Source of the DNA: DAOUKH01 sp964291475
Lineage (GTDB): Bacteria > Chloroflexota > Dehalococcoidia > SHYB01
Reading direction: 5' to 3'
NCBI GenBank assembly: GCA_964291475.2
Contig: OZ220083.1
Location: 634,171-698,170, forward strand
DNA: 64,000 bases
Each line of letters starts with the position of its first letter. Position 1 is the stretch's first letter. Shown one piece after another: positions 40,859 through 48,456 of the stretch. A program made the position numbers and the translations under genes. The notes beneath the pieces were generated by a model. The model worked only from the letters and a program-made list of their open reading frames with translations, did no database searches and was not told where the DNA came from.

Positions 40859-41710
40859 TTAGGCCGGGCGTGCCTGAGCGATGACGGCGCGCAGGGAGTC
40901 GCCGAGCAGCTTGGCGAGTTCCGCCGGCGAGTGGCGTTCTACCAACTCGGTCGAGAAGACCTCGACGCTGAGCGGCGCCCGCGCGCCGATGGCGTCGAGG
41001 ATGTGGATGAACTCGACGAGGTCGAGGACGCCCTGCCCGGGGGGAAGGCGGCGCTGCATACCGACCTTGATGAGCTCCTCGGGCGGCTCGTCGGGAGCAT
41101 CGTTGACCTGCACCCCGGTCACGCGGTCGCCGGGAAGGCCCCGCAACTCGTCGTATGTCGTGCCGCCCGTCCGGCAATGCCAGGTGTCGACGAGCAGGCC
41201 GGCTTGGGGGTGGCCGCAGTCCTGCACCACGCGCCACGCTGTGGCGACGTCGGGGACCGCCCTCATGGACGGGACGAACTCGAGGTAGGGTCGGAGTCCG
41301 TGCTCGATGGCCCGCTTGCAGACTCCGGCGAAGGCTTCGGTGACCTGACCGATGGGGAGTGGGCCGTCGCTCCCGAAGACGACGTTGACGAAGGTGGCCC
41401 CAAGCGCCTCTCCCGCCTCGTAGACCAAGTCTTCACTGGCCGGCGGCCCGTGAGTGCTGGGCCTGTCCGAGCCGGTCCAGACGGCGACGGCGTCCACGTC
41501 GTTGACGACCACGCCGTTCGCCTCGGCGATGGCCCGCAGCTCGGCGGGAGTGAGGCCCGCTTCCTTGGCGGCGAGGTACGCCCGCGTGGGGGAAAGCGAC
41601 ACGCCGTCGAAGCCGCCCGCAGCGGCGGCCTCAATGATGGCGCGGTAGGGCGGGTTGCCCAGCGTCGCGCCCGTGATGACCAGATCGTTCGGACCGAGCA
41701 TCCCTTTCAT
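40859..41710 (-). CDS. Sugar phosphate isomerase/epimerase family protein
   Basis: A 283-residue AP-endonuclease-2-type TIM barrel (xylose isomerase-like). The family features are AGFDGVSLS-type start GGFDGVSLSPTRAYLAAKEAG, the metal ligands Glu in PYLEFVPS, Asp/His in LLVDTWHCR, and GVQVNDAPDEPP, with Glu in LSVEVFSTEL. Members include tagatose epimerases, inosose dehydratase and hydroxypyruvate isomerase; I cannot assign the substrate. The start at ATG 41710 follows AAGGG, and the family N-terminus begins just after. Single gene, 98 bases before the acyl-CoA synthetase gene. Confidence 0.78.
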   Translation of the reverse strand: MKGMLGPNDLVITGATLGNPPYRAIIEAAAAGGFDGVSLSPTRAYLAAKEAGLTPAELRAIAEANGVVVNDVDAVAVWTGSDRPSTHGPPASEDLVYEAGEALGATFVNVVFGSDGPLPIGQVTEAFAGVCKRAIEHGLRPYLEFVPSMRAVPDVATAWRVVQDCGHPQAGLLVDTWHCRTGGTTYDELRGLPGDRVTGVQVNDAPDEPPEELIKVGMQRRLPPGQGVLDLVEFIHILDAIGARAPLSVEVFSTELVERHSPAELAKLLGDSLRAVIAQARPA

Positions 41711-41733
41711 GTGGACCCTTTCGGAATGCCGCG

Positions 41734-41739
41734 AGTATA
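41734..41739 (-). promoter_or_regulatory. TATACT -10 in a shared 12-base motif
   Basis: TATACT within CCATGTATACTC, 24 bases upstream of the epimerase-family ATG; identical to the element at 40799. Confidence 0.45.
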
Positions 41740-41816
41740 CATGGCGGCCCGGACGGATACCCTCTGGGCCGCCGTGGACGCTTCTCTGTGCGTGGCGATC
41801 GTGCGCCCTGGGCCCG

Positions 41817-42827
41817 CTAGCGAGGCGGTGCATCGAGTGACCGTCGCAGCGTGGCGATCAACTCGGCGCAAAAGCCACCATCGTCATCTCTGGACCATGG
41901 AACCGTCGTGCAGTGATTGGTGTCGAAGTGGGTTCCCCCTGCCTCGAACTTCGCCTTCTCGCAGATATAGATGACAGGCTTGCCCAGACCCTCGGCATAG
42001 CCGGCCTCCCAGTACGCGCCTGGGTTGTCGTGGGTAAGGTCGACGATGACGAACGCTGAGTCCCTGATTCGCGTTCGCATGAGGTTGTCGATGACCCCGG
42101 CCTGCGCGATGTCACGCATGTCGACGAGGTCATACCCGAGGCCATTCTTCACTGTGGGTTTCACGACCTCGCTGACGAAAGGGTCGAGTTGTGCATCGTT
42201 GAACGGCATTGCGATGAAACCGTAGTTGCTCTCGAACCGACCTCTTTTCTCGTCCTCGTATACAGCCCATCCATCGAGGGTGAGGTCGATGCCAAAAAAC
42301 TCGAGGGCACCCTCGGCCTGAATCCTGAGCGTTCCGCGCTCTCCTAGCTCTCGAATTAGTTGGTAGCCGCTATCGCGGCTGGCCGCACCGACGATAGCCC
42401 GGAATTCAATAGGAGGGTTTTCGATGGGTTCCCCTGAACGAGATATTTCGTCGCCGATGTAGCGGATGGCGTTTGCCGCTTGCTCAGCACGCGAGGGAAG
42501 GGCTGCGCCAGATTGTACCCACTCCAAAATGTCGCGCGTAATGGTGAACAGTTGGTCCCCTGACTGAGCTGAATTCTGCGACAGGCGTATCCGGTGACAG
42601 AGGATTGCCCGCTGCACCGTGGTCAGCTCCCAATGGCTCCAGTCGAGATTGCCTGGGCTGTAACGGTGACCATCCAGATAGGTGTCGGCGTCCATTTCGT
42701 AGCGACCGCAAATGTTGCATTCGAACCGGGCCTTCGGGGATCCGCCGGAAGAATATTGGTAACCTCTGCATAAACCGCCGTCTTGGTTCTGGCAAACAGG
42801 GCATCTGGCTATCCCCAGCTCATTCAT
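41817..42827 (-). CDS. Zinc-ribbon protein with nucleoside deoxyribosyltransferase/TIR-like domain
   Basis: A 336-residue protein. C9, C12, C37 and C40 (RCPVCQ and ECNICG) form a zinc ribbon. Residues 60-195 look like a helical and winged-helix linker. Residues 200-335 are a nucleoside 2-deoxyribosyltransferase-like (TIR-related) domain: YGFIAMPFND, an I/V-rich core, FVIVDLTHDNPGAYWEAGYA with the candidate catalytic E274, and a HFDTNH segment near the end. Proteins with this C-terminal fold often occur in bacterial conflict systems as NAD or nucleotide hydrolases, but function here is inference. Codon use is visibly less GC-rich than in neighbours. I choose ATG 42827, eight bases after GGAG; a GTG at 42848 is the alternative. 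No integrase is adjacent. Confidence 0.72.
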   Translation of the reverse strand: MNELGIARCPVCQNQDGGLCRGYQYSSGGSPKARFECNICGRYEMDADTYLDGHRYSPGNLDWSHWELTTVQRAILCHRIRLSQNSAQSGDQLFTITRDILEWVQSGAALPSRAEQAANAIRYIGDEISRSGEPIENPPIEFRAIVGAASRDSGYQLIRELGERGTLRIQAEGALEFFGIDLTLDGWAVYEDEKRGRFESNYGFIAMPFNDAQLDPFVSEVVKPTVKNGLGYDLVDMRDIAQAGVIDNLMRTRIRDSAFVIVDLTHDNPGAYWEAGYAEGLGKPVIYICEKAKFEAGGTHFDTNHCTTVPWSRDDDGGFCAELIATLRRSLDAPPR

Positions 42828-42895
42828 GGGTGTGTCTCCGATCCGCACAGATGTCGATGCTCATTGGAACCTGGTAATCACACGGGCCTAGGCGG

Positions 42896-43438
42896 TTAGC
42901 CCAGCAGGGTCTCGACGCCCTCTTCTAGCTCGACGCCGAGGGCCATCATCGACAGGCCGAGCATGGTGTAGTAGCCGGCGAGCACGGTAACCTCGACCGC
43001 ACGCTGGCGCCCGAGCAGGTGCTCGATGGCGGTGTAGGTCGCGTCGTTGACCTTGTTGTTGACCACCTGCTTGGCGTAGTCGACGAAGACCGATTCCTGG
43101 GGGATCATGCCCCGGGTGTTGCCCGCCTTGATGCCGTCGATCACAAGCTCACGCACGCCTTCCTTGCGGGCGATGGGGACGTGGTGGGTGAACTCGTAGG
43201 CGCAGCCGATCTCGCGGGCCGTGGTGAGGATGACCGTCTCGCGGGCGTCGCCGGGGATTTGTGAGCGGAAGCGGGCGTAGGCGCCGACGTCACCCACGAG
43301 CGAGGCCATTTCCGGCGCGTTTAGCAGGAGGGAGAAGACGGCGGCGAGCCTGCCGCCGCGGGGCTCGACGATACCGTCGTAGAGCGGCTGCTCCGCTGGG
43401 CCGAGATCGTCACGGGTGATGTAGGGTACGCGCGCCAT
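42896..43438 (-). CDS. Carboxymuconolactone decarboxylase family protein
   Basis: A 180-residue AhpD-like fold protein. The family helix appears as VILTTAREIGCAYEFTHHVPIARKEG, with C..E and HH where peroxidatic members have CxxC, so it is of the decarboxylase-like rather than the AhpD redox type. It may act on a lactone or phenolic intermediate. ATG 43438 follows GGAGG; the frame extends upstream but the family begins here. The gene is followed on the same strand by the zinc-ribbon/TIR-like gene after 68 bases and diverges from the amidohydrolase gene at 43594 across a palindrome. Confidence 0.8.
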   Translation of the reverse strand: MARVPYITRDDLGPAEQPLYDGIVEPRGGRLAAVFSLLLNAPEMASLVGDVGAYARFRSQIPGDARETVILTTAREIGCAYEFTHHVPIARKEGVRELVIDGIKAGNTRGMIPQESVFVDYAKQVVNNKVNDATYTAIEHLLGRQRAVEVTVLAGYYTMLGLSMMALGVELEEGVETLLG

Positions 43439-43481
43439 GGGTCGCCTCCGCGAGTCGTGCTCTCTTGCGTGAGTGGCCGAC

Positions 43482-43490
43482 AGAATAGCA
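43482..43490 (-). promoter_or_regulatory. Extended -10 promoter of the CMD gene
   Basis: TGCTATTCT on the minus strand, 44 bases upstream of the ATG, of the same TGC-TATxxT form as at 23763 and 47951. A 22-base palindrome starts four bases upstream of it. Confidence 0.45.
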
Positions 43491-43493
43491 CCA

Positions 43494-43515
43494 ACGGTAT
43501 TCGCGCGAATCCCGT
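43494..43515. promoter_or_regulatory. 22-base palindromic operator candidate
   Basis: ACGGTATTCGCGCGAATCCC GT: an inverted repeat with a single mismatched pair, in the middle of the divergent gap between the CMD gene and the amidohydrolase gene and touching the extended -10. The position suits a repressor controlling both directions. Confidence 0.5.
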
Positions 43516-43593
43516 GGAGGCGCGCGGTGGCCGGAATCAAGTAGACTAGCGGCGGAGTTCAGGGCCGTCCGGCCCTTGGTGCGGGGTAAACCG

Positions 43594-44700
43594 ATGACGA
43601 AACGGACCGAATACAAACTCATCTCGGGCGACTCGCACGTAAACGAGCCGCCGGAATTGTGGCGGGACCGAGTGCCCGCGAAGTTTGCCGACCGTGCCCC
43701 GCGCATGCAGCGGTTCGAAGAGGGCGACGCGTGGGTCATTGAGGGCGCCATCGACCCGATTCACTTCGGGCTCAACCAATGCGCCTCCGACCCTATTGAG
43801 AAGCGGTCGCGGTGGATCAAGTGGGAGAATGTCCGGCGCGGGGGGTTCGATCCGGCGGAGCGGATCAAGGAGATCGACATCGACGGCGTCGACGGGGAGT
43901 TGCTGTATCCCACGCCACGCCTCTCGAACGGCATCTGGTGGAACCGTGAGGATGCCGAGTTTCAGACCACCCTGATCCGGGCGTACAACGACTGGCTCTC
44001 GGAGTATTGCAGCCATGCGCCGGACCGCCTCTTCGGGCTGGCCATGATGCCCTGCTGTGGTACCGAGGAGGCGGTCGCGGAGTTCCACCGCGCCCTTGCT
44101 CTGCCCGGCATACGGGGCGTCGTGATCGGCGGCTATCCCTCGGGCGAGTATTTCGTCTCCCCGGCGGACGATCCGCTCTGGGCGGCGGCGCAGGAAGCCG
44201 ATATTCCCATCGCCATTCACGTCTCGCTCGCAACCGAGCCCGTCGGCCACCACAGCACGACCATACCCCAGGCGACCTTCCGGTTCACCAGCGTGCCGGG
44301 GAGGATCAACGAGCTGGTCTACTCCGAGGTGTTCGACCGCTTCCCCGACCTCAAGTTCATCTTCGCGGAGGTCGATTGCGGGTGGGTGCCCTACGTCATT
44401 GAACAGATGGACAAGCATCACGAGCGCGACCTGCAGATTCCCTACGTGAAGACCAAGCACCTACCGAGCTACTACACCGAGCACAACATCTTCTACACCT
44501 ACATCACCGATAACTACGCGGTGCAGAACCGGGGGGCGATCGGCCTCGACAAGATCCTGTGGTCGAGCGACTACGCCCACACGTCGACTGATTGGCCGAA
44601 CTCCTGGACCGCCATCGACCGCGCTTTCGAGGGCGTCCCAGCCGAGGAGAAGCAGCAGATTCTCGCCGGCAACGCGATGCGTCTCTACCACATCGGCTAG
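43594..44700 (+). CDS. Amidohydrolase family (ACMSD-like), copy 1
   Basis: A 368-residue amidohydrolase_2 TIM barrel. It begins SGDSHVNEPPELW, where an Asp-x-His-x-x-Glu arrangement replaces the usual His-x-His; a metal-binding His follows in IPIAIHVSLATEP, and SSDYAH supplies the late Asp. FAEVDCGWVPY and IGLDKILWSSDY are typical of the decarboxylase/hydrolase branch. It may decarboxylate or hydrolyse an aromatic-type acid. The start is ATG 43594. Together with the near-identical copy 2 and the cupin between them it forms a tandem duplication. Confidence 0.87.
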   Translation: MTKRTEYKLISGDSHVNEPPELWRDRVPAKFADRAPRMQRFEEGDAWVIEGAIDPIHFGLNQCASDPIEKRSRWIKWENVRRGGFDPAERIKEIDIDGVDGELLYPTPRLSNGIWWNREDAEFQTTLIRAYNDWLSEYCSHAPDRLFGLAMMPCCGTEEAVAEFHRALALPGIRGVVIGGYPSGEYFVSPADDPLWAAAQEADIPIAIHVSLATEPVGHHSTTIPQATFRFTSVPGRINELVYSEVFDRFPDLKFIFAEVDCGWVPYVIEQMDKHHERDLQIPYVKTKHLPSYYTEHNIFYTYITDNYAVQNRGAIGLDKILWSSDYAHTSTDWPNSWTAIDRAFEGVPAEEKQQILAGNAMRLYHIG

Positions 44701-44746
44701 AGAATTCACGGATAAGGCTCGGAGCAATCTCGAGCGGAGGTGCGCC

Positions 44747-45124
44747 ATGGCGGTACGCGTGATCATCGAAGACGAATTGCCCTGGAAGAGCGGCAGCCGG
44801 TTCGAGAAGGACGGCGTTGAGTTGCGGACGCGCTCGCGCTACCCCATCGCGGCCTTCGAGGAGACCGGCCCCTTCTTCGGCAAGGCGCGCTACGACCCTG
44901 GCATGGAGGTCCCGGCGCACTGGCATCCGTGCAACGAGATTCTCTACGTGACCGCCGGCGAGTTGACGGTTGGCGGTGAGGTCTACAAGCCTGGAACGGC
45001 GCTCGCCATCGATGAGGGCACGGTCTACGGGCCGCTCGTGGCGGGGCCGGAGGGGGCCGAGTTCCTCACCATTCGCGACCGCCCGCCCAAGGGCGTGATG
45101 AAGCCGGAGGACCGTCCCACGTAG
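44747..45124 (+). CDS. Cupin-domain protein
   Basis: A 125-residue single-cupin protein. Motif 1 reads EVPAHWHPCNEILYVTAGEL, with the HxH and Glu metal ligands; the second-motif His is not obvious (YGPLVAGPEG), so metal binding may be incomplete. GGAGG lies upstream of ATG 44747. It lies between two amidohydrolase copies, 46 bases after the first and 50 bases before the second ATG, suggesting an operon of related function (dioxygenase, isomerase or ligand-binding). The substrate is unknown. Confidence 0.85.
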   Translation: MAVRVIIEDELPWKSGSRFEKDGVELRTRSRYPIAAFEETGPFFGKARYDPGMEVPAHWHPCNEILYVTAGELTVGGEVYKPGTALAIDEGTVYGPLVAGPEGAEFLTIRDRPPKGVMKPEDRPT

Positions 45125-45174
45125 CGTTGAGGGTCTTCGTCCCTCAATTGCCCCGGAAGGGACTCGCCTCAGCC

Positions 45175-46281
45175 ATGGTAAAGCGGACCGAGTACAAGCT
45201 GATTTCCGGCGATTCGCATGTGAACGAGCCGCCGGAGCTTTGGCGGGAACGCGTGCCCGCGAAGCTTGCCGACCGCGCCCCTCGCATGGAGCGGTTTGAA
45301 AGGGGTGACGCCTGGGTGATCGAGGGCGCCGCCGACCCGGTCCACTTCGGGCTCAACCAGTGCGCCACCGACCCCGCCGACAAGCGGTCGCCGTGGGTCA
45401 AGTGGGAGAACGTGCGACGGGGCGGCTTCGACCCGGCGGAGCGGATCAGGGAGATCGACATCGACGCCGTCGATGCGGAGGTGATGTTCCCCACGCCGCG
45501 GCTCTCGAACGGCATCTGGTGGAACCGTGAGGACGCCGAGCTCCAGACCGCCCTGATCCGTGCCTATAACGATTGGCTCTCCGAGTACTGCAGCTACGCC
45601 CCGGACCGTCTCTTCGGCCTGGCGATGATGCCCTGCTGCGGGGCCGAGGAGGCGATCGCGGAGTTCCACCGCGCCCTCGCCCTGCCTGGCATCCGAGGCA
45701 TCGTGATCGGGGGGTATCCCTCGGGCGGGGACCCGGTTTCCCCCGCGGACGACCCTTTCTGGGCGGAGGCGCAGGAGGCCGACATCCCCATCGCCATCCA
45801 CGTCGCGCTGGTGACCGAGCCCGTCGGTCATCACAGCACGACGAGAGCACAGAACAGCTTCCGGTTCACCAGCGTGCCGGACCGGATGAACGAGTTGATC
45901 TATACCGAAGTGTTCGACCGCTTCCCCAAGCTCAAGTTCCTCTTCGCCGAGGTCGATTGCGGCTGGGTGCCTTACGTCGTGGAACAGATGGAGAAGCGTC
46001 ACCTGCGTGACTTGCAGATCCCGCACGTCAAGACCAAGCACCCGCCCAGCCACTATTTCGAGCACAACCTCTTCTACACCTACATCACCGATCAGTCGGC
46101 GCTGCAGCTTCGGCACGAGATCGGCCTCGACAAGATCCTGTGGTCAAGCGACTATCCCCACACGGCTACCGACTGGCCGAATACCTGGGACGTGCTCGAC
46201 CGCGCCTTCGAGGGCATTCCCGCCGGTGAGAAGCAGCAGATTCTCGCCGGCAACGCGATGCGGCTCTACCACATCGACTAG
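45175..46281 (+). CDS. Amidohydrolase family (ACMSD-like), copy 2
   Basis: A 368-residue paralogue of the gene at 43594, the same length and matching at roughly four residues in five by eye. The active-site strings SGDSHVNEP, IPIAIHVALVTEP and SSDYPH are retained; the differences cluster on loops such as PSGGDPVSPADD versus PSGEYFVSPADD. It starts at ATG 45175, in agreement with copy 1. A tandem duplication with the cupin in between is likely. The pair may have diverged in substrate or may form a heteromer. It ends 35 bases before the convergent acyl-CoA ligase gene. Confidence 0.87.
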   Translation: MVKRTEYKLISGDSHVNEPPELWRERVPAKLADRAPRMERFERGDAWVIEGAADPVHFGLNQCATDPADKRSPWVKWENVRRGGFDPAERIREIDIDAVDAEVMFPTPRLSNGIWWNREDAELQTALIRAYNDWLSEYCSYAPDRLFGLAMMPCCGAEEAIAEFHRALALPGIRGIVIGGYPSGGDPVSPADDPFWAEAQEADIPIAIHVALVTEPVGHHSTTRAQNSFRFTSVPDRMNELIYTEVFDRFPKLKFLFAEVDCGWVPYVVEQMEKRHLRDLQIPHVKTKHPPSHYFEHNLFYTYITDQSALQLRHEIGLDKILWSSDYPHTATDWPNTWDVLDRAFEGIPAGEKQQILAGNAMRLYHID

Positions 46282-46316
46282 CGGACTGGGCGGCCGGCTC
46301 CGGACAGGGACTCAGG

Positions 46317-47912
46317 TTAGCCGCGCTTGACCTTGTAGCCGGCCTGCTCGCGGTCCCAGGTTGCCGGTGTGACGCCCTCGTTGCGGAGCTTGTACTTCTC
46401 GACCTTCTCCGTCGGCGTCTTGGGCAGCGCGTCGATGAACTCGACGTAGCGCGGCACCATGAAGTAGGCCATGCGCTCCTCGCAGAACCTGAGGAGGTCT
46501 TCGGGCGCGAGGCTCTCGCCTGGATGCAGCACGACGCATATCTTGACGTCGTCCTCGCCTAGCTCGGAGGGCACGGCGATGGCGGCGGCCTCGAGGACCG
46601 CGGGGTGGGCGTTGACGCCGCGCTCGACCTCGAATGAGGAGATGTTCTCCCCGCGGCGGCGCATGGCGTCCTTGACCCGGTCGACGAAGAAGATGTAGCC
46701 GTCCTCGTCGCGATAGGCGCGGTCGCCGGTGTGGAACCAGAGGTTGCGGAAGGCGGCGACAGTCTCGGCGGCGAAGTTGTAGTAGCCGGTGGTCATGACG
46801 AAGGGCTTGACGGGCCGGGCGACGATCTCGCCGGGCACGCCGGGGGGCGTCTCGCGGTCCCATTCGTCGACGATGCGGATCTCGTAGCTGTCGGTGTTGA
46901 CCTGCCCGCACGAGCTGGGCCGCCAAGCGCCGTAGGGGCTGCCCGTCCCGATGCCGAGCTCGGTGCTGCCGTAGATTTCGACGGACCGCACGCCGAACCG
47001 CTCGTGCAGCGGCGCGTCCATCGCCGATTGGCCGAGATAGAAGGCGCGAAGGGTGTGGTCTTTGTCGTCGGGCCTCGGTGGCTGGTTCAGCAGGATCGGA
47101 ATCATGGAGAAGATCCCCAGCGAGACGTTGGCCTTGAACCGGCGGACGTCGCTCCAGAACGAGGAGGCGCTGAAGCGGTCGACGATGCAGATGGTCGACC
47201 CGCTGAGGAGCACCGCCATGACGCCGCACCAGAGCCCCACACCGTGGAAGAGCGGCAGCGGGCAGTAGACGATCTCGTCTTCCTGGAAGGCGGTGTACTT
47301 CAGCCAGTCGAGGCCGCAGGTCATGGCGTGGGCGTGGGAGACCATGACACCCTTCGACGCGCCCGTGGTCCCCGAGGTGTACATTATCGCCTGCAGGTCG
47401 CCATGGCCGACCTCAACGCCGGGCTCGGCGGTGTTGTCGCTCACGACAGAATCGAATGCGACGGTGCCGGCGCCGTCCATGGGCGGCGCCGGCTTCCCCG
47501 GTGTCCGTACGATGACGGAGTCCAGCTTTTCGAGCGCGCGGGGGACCCCGGCGGCACGTTCGACCCACTCCTCCTCGATGACGAGGAAGGACGAGTCGGA
47601 CGAGACGATGATGTGCTCCAGCAGGTCGCCCTTGTAGGCGGTGTTGATGGGGACGGAGACGGCCCCCAGCTTGGCCAGGGCGAAGGTGAGGTAGAGGAAC
47701 TCGGGGCAGTTGGGCAGCATGATGGCCACCTTGTCGCCCTGCCCCACGCCGAGCGCCGCGAGGCCGTGGGCGACGCGATTGACCATCTGGTTACACTCGT
47801 GGAAGGTCAGATCGGCGCCGTCAAACCGGAGGAAGACGCGGTGCGGCCTTGTGGCGGCCTGCTCACGCAATACGCCGCCGAGGACCATCTCCTCATTCTG
47901 ATAGGAGCGCAT
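46317..47912 (-). CDS. AMP-dependent acyl-CoA synthetase/ligase
   Basis: A 531-residue ANL-superfamily ligase activating a carboxylic acid to its CoA thioester through an acyl-AMP. The P-loop AIMYTSGTTGASKGVMVSH is at about 178-190; ELGIGTGSPYG is the A5 region; GDRAYRDEDGYIFFVDRVKD (A7-A8) and the catalytic Lys in PKTPTEKVEKYKLR (A10) are present. Similarity is to the crotonobetaine/medium-chain type. GGAGG precedes ATG 47912. It shares a short divergent gap with a MaoC gene and may supply its substrate. Confidence 0.9.
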   Translation of the reverse strand: MRSYQNEEMVLGGVLREQAATRPHRVFLRFDGADLTFHECNQMVNRVAHGLAALGVGQGDKVAIMLPNCPEFLYLTFALAKLGAVSVPINTAYKGDLLEHIIVSSDSSFLVIEEEWVERAAGVPRALEKLDSVIVRTPGKPAPPMDGAGTVAFDSVVSDNTAEPGVEVGHGDLQAIMYTSGTTGASKGVMVSHAHAMTCGLDWLKYTAFQEDEIVYCPLPLFHGVGLWCGVMAVLLSGSTICIVDRFSASSFWSDVRRFKANVSLGIFSMIPILLNQPPRPDDKDHTLRAFYLGQSAMDAPLHERFGVRSVEIYGSTELGIGTGSPYGAWRPSSCGQVNTDSYEIRIVDEWDRETPPGVPGEIVARPVKPFVMTTGYYNFAAETVAAFRNLWFHTGDRAYRDEDGYIFFVDRVKDAMRRRGENISSFEVERGVNAHPAVLEAAAIAVPSELGEDDVKICVVLHPGESLAPEDLLRFCEERMAYFMVPRYVEFIDALPKTPTEKVEKYKLRNEGVTPATWDREQAGYKVKRG

Positions 47913-47950
47913 GACGCTTCACCTCCGGCGCCGCGGGGCGGCGGGGGCCG

Positions 47951-47959
47951 ATTATAGCA
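47951..47959 (-). promoter_or_regulatory. Extended -10 promoter of the ligase gene
   Basis: TGCTATAAT on the minus strand, 39 bases before the ATG. CCTTGCTATAATCGG is identical to the otsBA promoter at 23763. Confidence 0.5.
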
Positions 47960-47985
47960 AGGCGCCCGGCTCGGGAGGCGAACGG

Positions 47986-48456
47986 ATGCACGCACGAGAC
48001 AAGGACTTCGACGGCTACACGGTGGGTGAAATCATCCCCGCGCCGTCGCGCACGATCACCGAGGCCGACTTGGTCAACTTCGCCGGCGTGTCGGGCGACT
48101 ACCACCCCCTGCACGTAGACGAGGAATACGCCAAGGCCAGCCCGTTCGGCGGGCGCATCGCCCACGGGATGCTGACGGTGTCGGTGGTGAGCGGACTCAT
48201 GTTCGCCGCGGGCCTCGCATCGGAGCACAGCATGGGCTTTCTGGGCGTCGAGGGACTGCGGTTCAAGTCGCCGGTCTACCCGGGCGATACCGTCGGGGTG
48301 CGCATCGAGGTCGCGGGCAAGCGCGAGACGAGCCGCGGCGACCGCGGCGTCGTGACGTTTCACTTCGAGGCGCTGAACGTGAGCCGGGGCGGCGAGGTCG
48401 CGTGCGAGGGCGACTGGGTGCAGATGTACCGGCGCAGCGCCGGCGGAGCTGCCTAG
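47986..48456 (+). CDS. MaoC-like hydratase
   Basis: A 156-residue single-hotdog MaoC protein ((R)-enoyl-CoA hydratase type). The catalytic Asp/His dyad is in VSGDYHPLHVDEEYAK, followed by FGGRIAHGMLTVSVVSGL and the C-terminal YPGDTVGVRIEVAGK. It would hydrate a CoA-linked enoyl group. GGGAGG stands before ATG 47986. The 3' end overlaps the convergent permease gene by four bases. Confidence 0.9.
   Translation: MHARDKDFDGYTVGEIIPAPSRTITEADLVNFAGVSGDYHPLHVDEEYAKASPFGGRIAHGMLTVSVVSGLMFAAGLASEHSMGFLGVEGLRFKSPVYPGDTVGVRIEVAGKRETSRGDRGVVTFHFEALNVSRGGEVACEGDWVQMYRRSAGGAA

Noticed and set aside
43540..43593. Plus-strand promoter of the first amidohydrolase gene (TAGACT near 43543)
   Set aside because: No -35 partner at a suitable distance; evidence too weak to annotate.
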